NCBI GenBank assembly: GCA_011620605.1
Contig: WOYW01000011.1
Location: 175,229-239,228, forward strand
DNA length: 64,000 bases
Source: Bacteroidales bacterium
GTDB taxonomy: Bacteria; Bacteroidota; Bacteroidia; Bacteroidales; UBA932
Direction of reading: 5' to 3'
A model generated the notes under the pieces. The model was given only the letters and a program-made list of their open reading frames with translations, ran no database searches and had not been told where the DNA came from. The position numbers and the translations under genes are program-made. How positions within the stretch are numbered: the first letter of the stretch is position 1; each line of letters starts with the position of its first letter. Shown in pieces: positions 1-9,204 of the stretch.

Positions 1-391
1 AACTTATTGCGGCGATGTGCCCGTGTTTCTGATCCCTGAAATAAAGAAATGCAAAATTGATGAGCCGGACAAATCCCGTTATGTTTGTTGTCACAGTAAT
101 CATTTGCTGTTCCGGGTCCAGGTCTGGATTGATCATTCCGTATCCGGAACTGTGAAGGTAAAGGTCCATGCCTCCTGTTTTGGAGATCAATGATGCCAGG
201 CGATCAGGGGCATCTTCCCGGGTTACATCCAGCACTTCGTATTCAAATGACTTGGGATCAGACTCTTGCATTTGTCTCAGAAGTGCTTCACGTCTGCCGG
301 CTATTCCTACTTTCCAGCCTTTGGCTGCCAGCATCCTTGCCACCTCTTTTCCTATACCGGATGTTGCTCCGATTATGATAGCACGTTTCAT
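1..391 (-). CDS. Short-chain dehydrogenase/reductase, 3' part outside window
   Basis: The reverse strand from the ATG at 391 reads MKRAIIIGATSGIGKEVAR and continues open to the window edge, about 130 residues. The glycine-rich TGxxxGIG-type nucleotide motif (GATSGIG, residues 8-14), the following AGRR stretch that would select NADP, and an HSSG in place of the usual NNAG near residue 103 mark a classical SDR. The catalytic YxxxK lies beyond the edge. The stop of the Gfo/Idh/MocA gene is 7 bp upstream, so the two are probably cotranscribed. The substrate cannot be told. Confidence 0.85.
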   Translation of the reverse strand, partial: MKRAIIIGATSGIGKEVARMLAAKGWKVGIAGRREALLRQMQESDPKSFEYEVLDVTREDAPDRLASLISKTGGMDLYLHSSGYGMINPDLDPEQQMITVTTNITGFVRLINFAFLYFRDQKHGHIAAIS

Positions 392-398
392 ATACGAA

Positions 399-1493
399 TT
401 ATTGTGTTTTCTTTTTCTTTCTTAACAACCCGTAGCCTATTCGCTTGTTGTTGCGTCTTTCCCTGATCTCTTCCAGTGTTTGCAAGTCTCCCCTTACAGG
501 CATGCCGTTATTGGATGCATTGGATAGAAACTTCCATGCATACTCAGAGGCTATGACGGCATCTTCTACTTTTGGCAATGCAGGATCCGGTTTTCCGGAC
601 AGAACCGATTGTGCAAACTTGTGGCACAAAATGTCCAGATTCTTATCTCCGAAAGGTTTTTTAATTATCCGGGTCCGGGTGATCCCGTGCAATTCCACGG
701 TAGCCGTAACAAAATCATGATTCATGCGTGCAATTCCCTTTGTCCCAACTAGATCCACATATCCGTTGTGAGTCAGGTCCTTGGCCAGTTGTCCGTACAC
801 ATGACCCTGGGTCACATCAAAAACTATCCCGTTTTCAAAAGTACCGTGAGCCTGGAGCCACCATGGTTCCGGGTAGTTCCACATACGGATGGCCTGCGCA
901 TCCCAGGTTTTAAATTCACTTTGGGCATACCAGCGGGTAATGTCTACGTAATGCATGCCGCAATCATGAAAAAGCGGTCCTTCAGCCCAGTGTCCTTCAC
1001 CGGGAGCCAGGCCGGGCGTCATATGACATACCCTTACTATGGCCAGGTCACCTATCTCGCCGGTAGCTATGAAATCCTTAATGGTCTTATGATACCATGC
1101 CATACGCAAAGGCAGGTTTACTGTGATCATGATCCTGGAATCCCGGAGTTGTTCCAGGACGGCTTTTTCTTCTTCAATACTTGATCCCAGAGGTTTTTCG
1201 GTGATCACATGCTTTGACTGTTCCACCGCCTTAAAAATATGATCTTTCCGTGAGTCGGCCAGCGTGGCCAGTACAACCACTTCTATATCAGGATCTTCAA
1301 AAACCAGGTTTTCGTCAGAAGTCAGTACAGTTCCGGCAGGCGCCAGATTCCCGGCTATGGCCAGGGCTTCGGGATCGGTATCGCATATAGCGGCAATTTC
1401 CCATTGATGGCTTTTCAACATCTGAGTCAGGTACATTTCTCCCATACGGCCAAAGCCAATGATACCTGCTTTAATTCTGCGGTGTGAGGGCAT
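399..1493 (-). CDS. Gfo/Idh/MocA family oxidoreductase
   Basis: A 364-residue protein with the family layout: N-terminal Rossmann fold (GFGRMG, residues 13-18), the EKPLG signature at 99-103 with the conserved Lys, and a C-terminal alpha/beta substrate domain containing an HDCGMHYVD stretch whose aspartate and histidine sit where family members bind the sugar or polyol substrate. The family oxidises or reduces NAD(P)-linked sugars, inositols and related compounds; the substrate here is unknown. No signal peptide, so cytoplasmic. It overlaps the upstream DUF2461 gene by 23 bp and is followed closely by the SDR, so these three may form one operon. Confidence 0.9.
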   Translation of the reverse strand: MPSHRRIKAGIIGFGRMGEMYLTQMLKSHQWEIAAICDTDPEALAIAGNLAPAGTVLTSDENLVFEDPDIEVVVLATLADSRKDHIFKAVEQSKHVITEKPLGSSIEEEKAVLEQLRDSRIMITVNLPLRMAWYHKTIKDFIATGEIGDLAIVRVCHMTPGLAPGEGHWAEGPLFHDCGMHYVDITRWYAQSEFKTWDAQAIRMWNYPEPWWLQAHGTFENGIVFDVTQGHVYGQLAKDLTHNGYVDLVGTKGIARMNHDFVTATVELHGITRTRIIKKPFGDKNLDILCHKFAQSVLSGKPDPALPKVEDAVIASEYAWKFLSNASNNGMPVRGDLQTLEEIRERRNNKRIGYGLLRKKKKTQ

Positions 1494-2151
1494 AAGTAAC
1501 GGATCGGTTCAACAAAGCAACAAAGGTATGAGTCTTTTTAAATTCAGACAAGACATTTTTTAGCAGATCCTTGTCATAAACATAAGCATCGTCCATATTC
1601 CGTGCCAGAAGATGGTTTCTAAGGCGGAAAAGGTCTTCGTTCTGAGAATCCGCGGAGTAACCACGGGGAACCCTTTTCAGGGCTTCGTCGTAATCAATGA
1701 TCCATCCTTCCGCTCTACGAACGGATCCCAGGTAAGGTTGGGCGTCAAAGAGGATGTCGTCCCGCACGCTTTTTAATACATCAGGTGAGGGATGCCACAG
1801 GCCGGCGGCCATGAAATGATTTGATGATGTGTTTTTGGGTTGCGGTTCAAGGTGAAAATAATACCCTGCATAACCGGATTTTTTCCCTCCCGGACAAATA
1901 TATGCTCCCATATGGGTTTTATAAGGGGTTTTATCCGGGGAAAACCTAAGGTCCCTGTATATCCTGTACGTACAGTCCCTGACGGTCAGCTTAACAATAT
2001 CTTTGTCAAAGTAGGCAATTCCTGCTATCAATTTGTCCGTGAATAAGGTAAAATGCTCTAACGCTTTTATATATTGATCTTTATGGGAGTCAAACCATTC
2101 CTTGTTATTGTTCATGCTAAGCTCCACAAGAAAATCAATCACACATTTCAT
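1471..2151 (-). CDS. DUF2461 (TIGR02453) family protein
   Basis: The product (226 residues from the ATG at 2151) starts MKCVIDFLVEL and has the family hallmarks NNKEWFDSHK near the N terminus, IYRDLRFSPDKTPYKTH in the middle and YAGYYFHLEP with GLWHP further on. The family is widespread and uncharacterised. A longer start at 2172 is possible in frame, but a TATATTTG promoter box at 2170-2177 covers it, so the shorter start is preferred. The 3' end overlaps the start of the Gfo/Idh/MocA gene. Confidence 0.87.
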   Translation of the reverse strand: MKCVIDFLVELSMNNNKEWFDSHKDQYIKALEHFTLFTDKLIAGIAYFDKDIVKLTVRDCTYRIYRDLRFSPDKTPYKTHMGAYICPGGKKSGYAGYYFHLEPQPKNTSSNHFMAAGLWHPSPDVLKSVRDDILFDAQPYLGSVRRAEGWIIDYDEALKRVPRGYSADSQNEDLFRLRNHLLARNMDDAYVYDKDLLKNVLSEFKKTHTFVALLNRSVTYALTPQN

Positions 2152-2169
2152 GTTTTTTTGTATTTTTAA

Positions 2170-2177
2170 CAAATATA
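2170..2177 (-). promoter_or_regulatory. Minus-7 box (TATATTTG) for the DUF2461 gene
   Basis: On the minus strand TATATTTG matches the Bacteroidota housekeeping minus-7 consensus TAnnTTTG. It lies 18 bp before the chosen ATG, giving a short leader. No clear minus-33 TTTG was seen. Confidence 0.55.
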
Positions 2178-2189
2178 AAGATTTGAATC

Positions 2190-2726
2190 ATGAAAAGGCG
2201 ATTCTTTTTGGTTTTGTTTTTCTTCTTTTTGTATCCGGCATTATCCCCGGCCCGGGGTACCCGGATGTCAGACAGTCTGACATCACTTCAGAAGGATTCA
2301 CTTACCTTTGTTGAAGCACAATGGGAAAAAAAGCTCATGCATTTTGGCGGCATTATTCTAACGCAGTGTGCCTTTACAGACTGTTCCCTGTTTAACTCCA
2401 ATCAGTATGTGTCCGTATTAACTGTCAAAAATGCTTTTCGTTTTGATATTGTAGCAGATACAACACTGGTGCTGACCAAAGATTTTGTTGAATACGCAGA
2501 TGCCCTGGCCGGGATCAAAGGATCCTTTTTTGCCTGGGATGCGCCGTGGAACTCTGTTAATTACTTGCGCATAAATGGTACGGAATTAGCTCCCAACCGG
2601 CTGAATGAAAAAGGTTTGCGTTCTTATCATCAATCAGGCTGTTTGTCTGTTTCGGAAAAAGGCAGACTATCGGTTTACAAAGTCCCCGATTCTGTAGTGA
2701 AGAATATTGTTAAAAGTGTAGGGTAA
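2190..2726 (+). pseudogene. C-terminally truncated phosphodiester glycosidase-like (NAGPA/DUF2233) gene
   Basis: The 178-residue reading frame has a strong signal peptide (KRRFFLVLFFFFLYPALSPA) and then a segment (SLTFVEAQWEKK, LFNSNQYVSVLTV, GIKGSFFAWDA, NYLRINGTEL) that matches the N-terminal half of Bacteroidales phosphodiester glycosidase-type proteins as I know them. Those proteins run to roughly 300 residues and carry the conserved C-terminal half with the HPRTAIG-like motif, which is absent here. The frame ends 22 bp before the convergent acyltransferase gene, leaving no room for the rest. I read it as a truncated remnant, though a short secreted product could still be made. Confidence 0.6.
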
Positions 2727-2748
2727 ATAAAACGTGTCACGCGTGGTC

Positions 2749-3897
2749 TCATGATCCGGATTTTATTTTGTTTTTTAGCGGATTCGCATAAATATGCCTG
2801 AGCATATCGGTCATGGAGGCAAGTACATCCTCATTATCGTGAGGGAGCAGTAATTCACGCTGTGCAAGGAGCTTCTGGTCTTCTATGGTATAATATTCCT
2901 GAAACTTCTTGTGACCTGTGATCAGATCGTATGCTGCATAATTAATGCCGTAAAGTTTATACCCGTCGTATATGCGTTGGTCTATCAGGGCGGCAACCTT
3001 TTTTAAAAATTCGGAACGGGAAAAAAGAGCATAAGGGGCCAGGTCTTTTTCCGTAATAGGAGGACAAAAGGTTATGTGGACCCTGCCTTTGTATTGTGTA
3101 ATACCGGTAACGATGCTTACCAGGTCTTCTCCCGGGTTTTTAGAAAAAGTGCCTTCTGTTTTTTTTCTCCATGTTTCTTTGACTTTCAGTATATCGCACG
3201 GTTCGATCTCGTAGGATATGGCAACCGGTATAATGTTCATGAAAGACAGGGATTGTATGATATCTTTTCCGCCGCTAAGGGCTAGCATTTTAAGAAGGCC
3301 TGGATCAGTAATATCATTTCCGTCCTTACTTCTTCCGTCGTGCTGTGCTATCCATAAAGATATGCCCCGCGAGATACGATCTCTCATGTAATCAGACAAA
3401 TGCTCTGAATTTTTAACCAATTGTCGCATATTGTCCGATTTCCGGAAAACTTTGTACATTTTGTTTGATTTTCCCAGGTCCAGCAAGAGCGGATATTCCA
3501 TAAGGTTACTTCCAAATGAGATCTCAGCCGGAGTAATATTATTTTCATAAATGATAAGCTGCTGCAGGGAGGCATCCAGTACAATATCCCTGTGGTTGGA
3601 TATATAAACCGCTCCTTTGTCCGGATCTTTCTCGGGATTTCCATGATATGTGAGTCCGTTGGTAGTCTTATCAATGACACTCTTGAACACAGGATACATC
3701 ACCCGTTTCTGTAACTCACCGTTGGTTTTGACAGAACGCAACATATGGCGGAATTCTTCCGCGGGACGGTCAGGAAACAACCAGACACTTGCCTGATCCA
3801 ATAGGGGGTTGGCCGCCAGACGCTCCATTGCCTGTGGTATCTCGGAGTCATTATAAGGTCTTAAATCTTCAAATTGTTTATCCCGGGTTGTTTTCAC
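2749..3897 (-). CDS. PlsC-like 1-acylglycerol-3-phosphate acyltransferase family protein
   Basis: A 382-residue protein with an acyltransferase core: YISNHRDIVLD around residues 98-108 corresponds to the NHxxxxD motif, but with five residues between His and Asp. No predicted signal peptide. It is the last gene of the long pigment-type run, overlapping the PaaK-like ligase gene by 20 bp, so its expression should be coupled to it. A role in attaching the polyene or another acyl chain to a lipid anchor is an inference from context; a general phospholipid or lipid-A role is also possible. Confidence 0.75.
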   Translation of the reverse strand: MKTTRDKQFEDLRPYNDSEIPQAMERLAANPLLDQASVWLFPDRPAEEFRHMLRSVKTNGELQKRVMYPVFKSVIDKTTNGLTYHGNPEKDPDKGAVYISNHRDIVLDASLQQLIIYENNITPAEISFGSNLMEYPLLLDLGKSNKMYKVFRKSDNMRQLVKNSEHLSDYMRDRISRGISLWIAQHDGRSKDGNDITDPGLLKMLALSGGKDIIQSLSFMNIIPVAISYEIEPCDILKVKETWRKKTEGTFSKNPGEDLVSIVTGITQYKGRVHITFCPPITEKDLAPYALFSRSEFLKKVAALIDQRIYDGYKLYGINYAAYDLITGHKKFQEYYTIEDQKLLAQRELLLPHDNEDVLASMTDMLRHIYANPLKNKIKSGS

Positions 3898-5185
3898 GTT
3901 GATCCATTAGTTTTACTGCTTTACGCATCTTTTCGTTGTACACTTTCGCTTTTAGCTCAGGATCGGGTACAATTTCCACTTCCGGTGCAACGCGAACTTT
4001 GGCTCTGAATTTATCCTTGACGCCCTTGCAGATATCTTCCGGAATTTCCGGATGACCCTCTTTGAGCGAGATCTTCACATGTACATCATCAGTTCCCAGA
4101 GCGTTGCTGCGCAAGATCACCTGGTAGCAGCTAATATATGGAATATCTTCCAATACATCAAAAAGGGAAGAGGGATATAAGGTAGTTCCTTTGAATTTGA
4201 TCATCTGTTTTTTTCGTCCCAGTAACGGACTTATCCGCATTGTTTTCCGCCCGCACTCACAGGGTTCGTAGTGAAAGTGTGCCAGGTCTCCTGTACGGAA
4301 ACGCAGCAGGGGCATGCCTTCCAGCTTCAGGTTGGTGATCACCAGCTCTCCAGGTTCCCCCATGGACACCACACGGTCGTTATCATCTACCAATTCACAA
4401 ACAACCAGCTCGGGAAGGTGGTGTCCTCCTTTACCGTAGGGACATTCGCAGAATGTGGCTCCCAATTCGGTGGAAGCATAAGTGGAGATCAGTTGAATAT
4501 CCCATTTTTCACGAATGTGTTTTCCCAGGATATTCAGCGAGAAATCCTGATTTCGCAGGTTTTCGCCTATGCAGACGGCTTTCTTTATGCTGGAATTGCG
4601 GTAGTCTATCCCGTGTTCTTCCGCATATTCAATAAGTCTCAAAATAAACGAAGGAACACAGATAATGGTATTTGGTTTCATCCTCAGGATGGTATCCCAT
4701 TGCAATTCCGGAATGCCGTTGCCAACCCGGATGATCCCGGCGCCAAGGCTCCTGATTCCTAAGAAGTAAGCCAGTCCTGCCACAAAACGTTTGTCCATGG
4801 TAGTCATCAGCTGGACAATATCTCCCGGTTTTATACCGGCACATTCAAAAGAAACTTTTTCGTTGTAAGCCAGCCTGTCCAGGTCCCGGTCGGTTAAGGC
4901 GTAAGTTGCCGGATCGCTCAGTGTCCCGGATGTGGTAACGTAATCTATCAATTGATCTTTGGGGACACACAGGAAATTTTCGTTGTATTGCTGAAGATCG
5001 CTTTTATAAGTAAACGGAATGTATTGAAGATCTTCCAGTGTCCTGATCTTTCTGATGTCAATTCCTTCACGTTGAAACATATTCTTGTAAAAAGGAGATC
5101 TTTCGCTGAAATAGGACAATTCCCGACGAAGCAAATTCTCCTGGAACAGTTTGATCTCTTGGGTAGAAGTATATTTGATGTCCAT
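3878..5185 (-). CDS. PaaK/phenylacetate-CoA ligase-like adenylate-forming enzyme
   Basis: A 435-residue member of the ANL superfamily in the PaaK-like branch. TTSGTLSDPAT (residues 84-94) is the P-loop equivalent, STELGATF is the A5-like acyl-binding motif and LRFRTGDLAHF carries the ribose-binding Asp. The family adenylates aryl acids and forms CoA or ACP thioesters. In the same run as a tyrosine ammonia-lyase and two ACPs, the natural inference is that it activates the aryl starter (4-coumarate or cinnamate). A C-rich CECG segment after the A8-like motif is typical of PaaK relatives. Overlaps the acyltransferase gene downstream. Confidence 0.85.
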   Translation of the reverse strand: MDIKYTSTQEIKLFQENLLRRELSYFSERSPFYKNMFQREGIDIRKIRTLEDLQYIPFTYKSDLQQYNENFLCVPKDQLIDYVTTSGTLSDPATYALTDRDLDRLAYNEKVSFECAGIKPGDIVQLMTTMDKRFVAGLAYFLGIRSLGAGIIRVGNGIPELQWDTILRMKPNTIICVPSFILRLIEYAEEHGIDYRNSSIKKAVCIGENLRNQDFSLNILGKHIREKWDIQLISTYASTELGATFCECPYGKGGHHLPELVVCELVDDNDRVVSMGEPGELVITNLKLEGMPLLRFRTGDLAHFHYEPCECGRKTMRISPLLGRKKQMIKFKGTTLYPSSLFDVLEDIPYISCYQVILRSNALGTDDVHVKISLKEGHPEIPEDICKGVKDKFRAKVRVAPEVEIVPDPELKAKVYNEKMRKAVKLMDQRENNPG

Positions 5186-5196
5186 GTTTTTGGTGT

Positions 5197-6054
5197 TTAT
5201 TGGTTCATTTCATCTTCAAGCCACAGCAGGAATTCCTGCATCCACAACCGGGCCGTTTCATTGTTTCCATTTTCATCGTATCCGAACCCGTGACCTCCTT
5301 CCTGATAGATCAACAAACGATGGTTAATCTTCCTGTTTTCAAGAATAGCACTATAACGGAGGGTATTTTCAGGATTTACCACGGGATCATCCATACAGGT
5401 CATCAGGAACAGCGGGGGCATATCATCTCTCACGTTTTCCTCCAGGGACATTGTTTTTCTAAGGCTAACCGGATGATTGGCCGCTAGCAGATTCCTGCGT
5501 GATCTGATATGAGTGATCCCGTCTGCCATGGAAACTACGGGATAAATCATGGCAACGAATGCCGGTCGTAAAGAAACGGCAGGATGAAGTCCGTAGCGTG
5601 CCAGAAAGTTGGTATCGTAATACGTCCCCATCCATCCGGCCAGGTGTCCTCCTGCCGAGAAACCTAACAGTCCCACCTTGTCCGGGTTTATCCCGTACTC
5701 CGGGGCTTTTTCCTTAACCAGCATAACGGCCCTCTGGATATCTTCCATCATGGTGGGGTAGCTGTACCCGTACATGCTTGTGCTGTAACGTAATACAAAT
5801 GCCGAGTATCCTTCCCGGGCCAATGCTTTTGCTACCCGGTGTCCTTCGTTTTGAATGCCCAAGTGGTGGTAACTTCCTCCGGGGAGAATGATAACACCCG
5901 TTTTCAGGGAATGATCTGCCTGCGGAGAGTAGTACCACATCCGGACACGGCTTTTTTCCCTTATCCCTTCCCAGGGACGGAGTACTTCCTGAGCCTGTAT
6001 TGTAACACATAAGGTCAGGAAAAATAATAAGATAAAAGAACGCCTAGACTTCAT
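5197..6054 (-). CDS. Secreted alpha/beta hydrolase (BD-FAE/xylan-esterase-like)
   Basis: A 285-residue hydrolase with a signal peptide (RRSFILLFFLTLCVTIQAQ). VIILPGGSYHHLG is the oxyanion-type HGG region, GLLGFSAGGHLAG is the nucleophile elbow with Ser, and GGHGFGYDE near the end holds the catalytic His; an Asp in MTCMDDPVV completes the triad. Relatives deacylate sugars or small esters in the periplasm. It sits inside the pigment-type run, overlapping the small unknown gene upstream by 11 bp, so a role in trimming or releasing the aryl-polyene ester is conceivable but unproven. Confidence 0.8.
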   Translation of the reverse strand: MKSRRSFILLFFLTLCVTIQAQEVLRPWEGIREKSRVRMWYYSPQADHSLKTGVIILPGGSYHHLGIQNEGHRVAKALAREGYSAFVLRYSTSMYGYSYPTMMEDIQRAVMLVKEKAPEYGINPDKVGLLGFSAGGHLAGWMGTYYDTNFLARYGLHPAVSLRPAFVAMIYPVVSMADGITHIRSRRNLLAANHPVSLRKTMSLEENVRDDMPPLFLMTCMDDPVVNPENTLRYSAILENRKINHRLLIYQEGGHGFGYDENGNNETARLWMQEFLLWLEDEMNQ

Positions 6055-6424
6055 TAAAAATGAGCTCTTTTATTTCTTCATCTGTTAATTGTTTATACGT
6101 CGGGTTAATGAACTTCCCGTTTTCCAGGGAAAAATCCACCCGGTAATACTCTTCCGCATAGAAGGAAAGGCGTGATCTGGTGTCCGGATTGCATTCAATA
6201 TATATCACATTTTCCGGGTCCAGTCCCTTGGCGCTGCAAATTTGTTCAAACAACAATCCTCCAGCATAAGTGACGGAAGATCCGGGGTTATGCTGGTAGA
6301 TCTCAGTTGCAATGACAACGGATCTTCCGTTACGGTCCAGGATCTTCAGCCCACATTTTGAAGGAACATCCCATTTCCCTTTAAAATCAAAAATCTCATC
6401 AAAATGTTTACTCTGAACTTCCAT
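6044..6424 (-). CDS. Small protein of unknown function in pigment operon
   Basis: A 126-residue soluble protein with no signal peptide or membrane segment and no motif I recognise. It is acidic towards the C terminus (DEEIKELIFNEV) and has a mixed alpha/beta composition with SVVIATEIYQHNPGSSVTYAG in the middle. It starts 4 bp after the radical SAM gene stop and overlaps the hydrolase gene, so it is firmly embedded in the operon. A partner of the radical SAM enzyme is possible only by position. Confidence 0.7.
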   Translation of the reverse strand: MEVQSKHFDEIFDFKGKWDVPSKCGLKILDRNGRSVVIATEIYQHNPGSSVTYAGGLLFEQICSAKGLDPENVIYIECNPDTRSRLSFYAEEYYRVDFSLENGKFINPTYKQLTDEEIKELIFNEV

Positions 6425-6428
6425 GATC

Positions 6429-7721
6429 TTAATTGTTTCCTATTGTACGTTTGACTTCTTTCCCGAAAGATCTGTTCATCAGCCTTCTGTCACGGGGTTT
6501 CCACGTGCCGTCTTCCATTTCACGTTTCATGACACGGGTAAAGAGTTTGGTCATTTTCAATTCCTGGGATTCTTCCTTGTAGAAAGAACTCCAGGCATAG
6601 TCGTACAATTCCTGTAATTTTTCCGGAGTCACCTGGGCAGGCTCGTAGACCACCTGGCCGGCATTGTAATGATCCCAGTTGTAATCGGTGATCCTTCCCC
6701 GGCGCATCATATCGTCAAAGGCTTTGGTATGCGGGAAGGGGGTGAGGATGGTAAACTCTGCAAGGTCCAGATCGATCTCAAGAAGGAAATCTATCAGGCG
6801 ACGCATGTCGTCCTCGGATTGGTTGTCAAGGCCTAAAAGTATGGTTCCTTCCACGTCTATCCCGTAATCGTGATACCGTTTGATCCTCTCCTTGATGTAA
6901 TTGGAAGTGTCAAAAACAGCCTGGTAGACGTACCATGCACCGGCTTGTGCTGCCAGGTCCAGTATTTTGGGATCGTCTTCAATGGTATGGCTGACCCATT
7001 TCTTTTTCATAGGGATCATTTCCTTGAAAAGCTGCATTTCCCATTCTTTGTTCTGAGCCAGTGAGTTGTCCACTACAAACAAACGGTTGTTCTCTATGGT
7101 GGCCAATTCTTCCACCACTTTGTCAAACGGACGGGCCCTGAAATGACGGCCTCCTAAATAGGATACGGCGCAGGGATAACAATTGAAACGGCATCCGCGC
7201 GAGGCGTGGAACAGGTCCACCATCTGCACACCTTTGTGGTTGTACAGTTCCCTTTTGTAAAGATCACGTCTTGCGGGACCGACTAATTCAATAGGAGGCA
7301 ATTGCGCCATGTAATTGTATACTTTTTTCAACTGTCCTTTTTCCCAATCCCTTATGAGCTCTTCCATACGGCCTTCAGCTTCTCCCAGGAACACCGCATC
7401 TGCGTGTTCAATGGTTTCTTCTGCGTGGAGCATGGTGGATATCCCACCGAAGATCACTTTTTTACCTCTTTTTCTGAATTCGGCGGCAATGGTCCATCCG
7501 CGTCTTACCTGGGTGGATAACATCATGGAGATAGCCACCAGGTCACATGATTCTTCAAAATCTATCGTTTCAACGTTTTCATCGGTAAACGATACTTCTA
7601 CGTGTGGGGGCAGGGCGGCTGCAAATACTACGGGGCCGTGAGGCGGCAGGTTGAAAGTGGTTTGACCTTTGAGCTTCTCCCAACGGGGGTATATGAGTTT
7701 CAGTTTAATCGTTGTTGACAT
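6429..7721 (-). CDS. B12-binding-domain radical SAM protein
   Basis: A 430-residue protein. The N-terminal ~140 residues resemble a cobalamin-binding Rossmann domain (LIYPRWEKLKG, VVFAAALPPHVEV, DLVAISMM, VIFGGIS), and the second half is a radical SAM core with CRFNCYPC (CX3CX2C) near residue 180 for the 4Fe-4S cluster. The canonical DxHxxG cobalamin ligand motif is not visible, as in several BchE-like relatives. Such proteins catalyse methylations, cyclisations or oxidations. Located between the flavoenzyme and an unknown gene in the polyene operon; a tailoring step on the aryl head or chain is an inference. Confidence 0.82.
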   Translation of the reverse strand: MSTTIKLKLIYPRWEKLKGQTTFNLPPHGPVVFAAALPPHVEVSFTDENVETIDFEESCDLVAISMMLSTQVRRGWTIAAEFRKRGKKVIFGGISTMLHAEETIEHADAVFLGEAEGRMEELIRDWEKGQLKKVYNYMAQLPPIELVGPARRDLYKRELYNHKGVQMVDLFHASRGCRFNCYPCAVSYLGGRHFRARPFDKVVEELATIENNRLFVVDNSLAQNKEWEMQLFKEMIPMKKKWVSHTIEDDPKILDLAAQAGAWYVYQAVFDTSNYIKERIKRYHDYGIDVEGTILLGLDNQSEDDMRRLIDFLLEIDLDLAEFTILTPFPHTKAFDDMMRRGRITDYNWDHYNAGQVVYEPAQVTPEKLQELYDYAWSSFYKEESQELKMTKLFTRVMKREMEDGTWKPRDRRLMNRSFGKEVKRTIGNN

Positions 7722-7737
7722 ATTAAAGGATTAGTGG

Positions 7738-9204
7738 TTATACGTTTTTTATTTGTTTTATCAGATTATCAATTCCGGTAATGGCTCCGCATGTAAGAAC
7801 GGAACCTATTATAACACCCATGATACCGTGGGCATTGATGTTCTGTCCGGCCAGGAATAGGTTGGGAACTTTGGTCAAATGAGATATAAAGGATTCGGTG
7901 GGAGCATTTTTATCGCGGAGTATACCGTACATAGAGCCCTCCAGCGTTCCTGTATAATCCCTGTAAGTCAAGGGAGTGGAAGTCCAGAAATCTTCTATGT
8001 GACTGATGGTTCCCGGGAATTGTTTTTCCAGGTTTAAAAGCATTTGCTGTGCCTTGCGTGCCTTGAAGTCTTCGTATTCAGCGCCTCTTTCTCCCGGGGG
8101 AAGGTTTTTCCACGGAGCCACCTCTTCCCATCCCATACTTTCAAACAGAACGGCACTTTTGACGAATTTCTGGTTCTGCCTGTCACACATGTGCATGTAA
8201 AAGAAATGTCCGTCCCATACCGATTTCCCGGGGTAATGGTAATAATTGTAATTCAGGTAGGGAACTTTGTCTTCCCGGAATTTGATGTAGACGGTGAAAT
8301 TGGAAAGTGTCTGTTTAATACTGCGTATCCTTTTTTTGTATGCTTTACGTATCATCGGGGTGTCCACCATGTCCATCAGCAGGGCGGGATGAATATCCGA
8401 GATCACATGGGAGGCTTCTATGATTTCATTGTTAAGCAAAGTAACCCCTGTAGCCCCGTTATGGTCAAAGTTCACTTTATTTACAGGCATCCCGGTAATG
8501 ATCTCACCACCCATCTCACGTATGGAATCGCAAAGCAAGTGGACAATTATATCGCTTCCCCCGACAAAACGGAAGGCACTTTTATTGTAAAAATCGGTTA
8601 TAAGCGCGTGATAGTACAAAGGCGTCTTATCTGCCACACCGCCGTAAAGGGGCATAATTCCGGCTAGTACGTTCTGTAATTTCACGTCATCGGTCAGCGA
8701 ACGAATGTACTCGGCTACGCCGATCTGCATATTGGAACTGTCCATCCAGTATGGATTCTCCATATTCTTGAAGGAATAGAGGGGAGAACGTTCGGCAATG
8801 GCTTCCATACGTCGCATATACAAACCGATGGAATTCCTTTCCTTAGGGAAATGACGTGAAAGAATATCCGTAAAAGCTTCATGCCCGTTGGCATAAGCAT
8901 AACGGTCCCCCAGGTAGGAGACTACATCGTATCCCGCTTCATCAAGCCGGCTGAGTTCGATCTTATCTGTGAGGGACAGGTATTTGAAAAAACGTTGGAG
9001 CGACTGCCCTTCGTCCATACTGCCTATATAATGCATTCCGGTCTCAAATTTGACGCCTTTACGCAGGAACGTCTGCAAGCATCCGCCCGGTATGTCATGT
9101 TTTTCAACGATGGCAACTTTCAGGCCGTTTTTCGCCAGTATGTATCCGCACACCAGGCCACCCAACCCGCTTCCAATAATTACTACGTCGTATTTGCTAC
9201 TCAT
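7738..9204 (-). CDS. Phytoene dehydrogenase-like FAD-dependent oxidoreductase
   Basis: A 488-residue flavoenzyme. The N terminus has the FAD dinucleotide motif VVIIGSGLGGLVCGYILAKN followed by EKHDIPGG, and the C terminus has the LFLAGQNINAHGIMG second FAD motif. This is the CrtI/retinol saturase-like amine-oxidase superfamily. Overlaps the MMPL exporter gene by 8 bp. In flexirubin and aryl-polyene loci, related oxidoreductases occur as tailoring enzymes; the exact reaction (desaturation, saturation or ring oxidation) cannot be read from sequence. Confidence 0.85.
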   Translation of the reverse strand: MSSKYDVVIIGSGLGGLVCGYILAKNGLKVAIVEKHDIPGGCLQTFLRKGVKFETGMHYIGSMDEGQSLQRFFKYLSLTDKIELSRLDEAGYDVVSYLGDRYAYANGHEAFTDILSRHFPKERNSIGLYMRRMEAIAERSPLYSFKNMENPYWMDSSNMQIGVAEYIRSLTDDVKLQNVLAGIMPLYGGVADKTPLYYHALITDFYNKSAFRFVGGSDIIVHLLCDSIREMGGEIITGMPVNKVNFDHNGATGVTLLNNEIIEASHVISDIHPALLMDMVDTPMIRKAYKKRIRSIKQTLSNFTVYIKFREDKVPYLNYNYYHYPGKSVWDGHFFYMHMCDRQNQKFVKSAVLFESMGWEEVAPWKNLPPGERGAEYEDFKARKAQQMLLNLEKQFPGTISHIEDFWTSTPLTYRDYTGTLEGSMYGILRDKNAPTESFISHLTKVPNLFLAGQNINAHGIMGVIIGSVLTCGAITGIDNLIKQIKNV

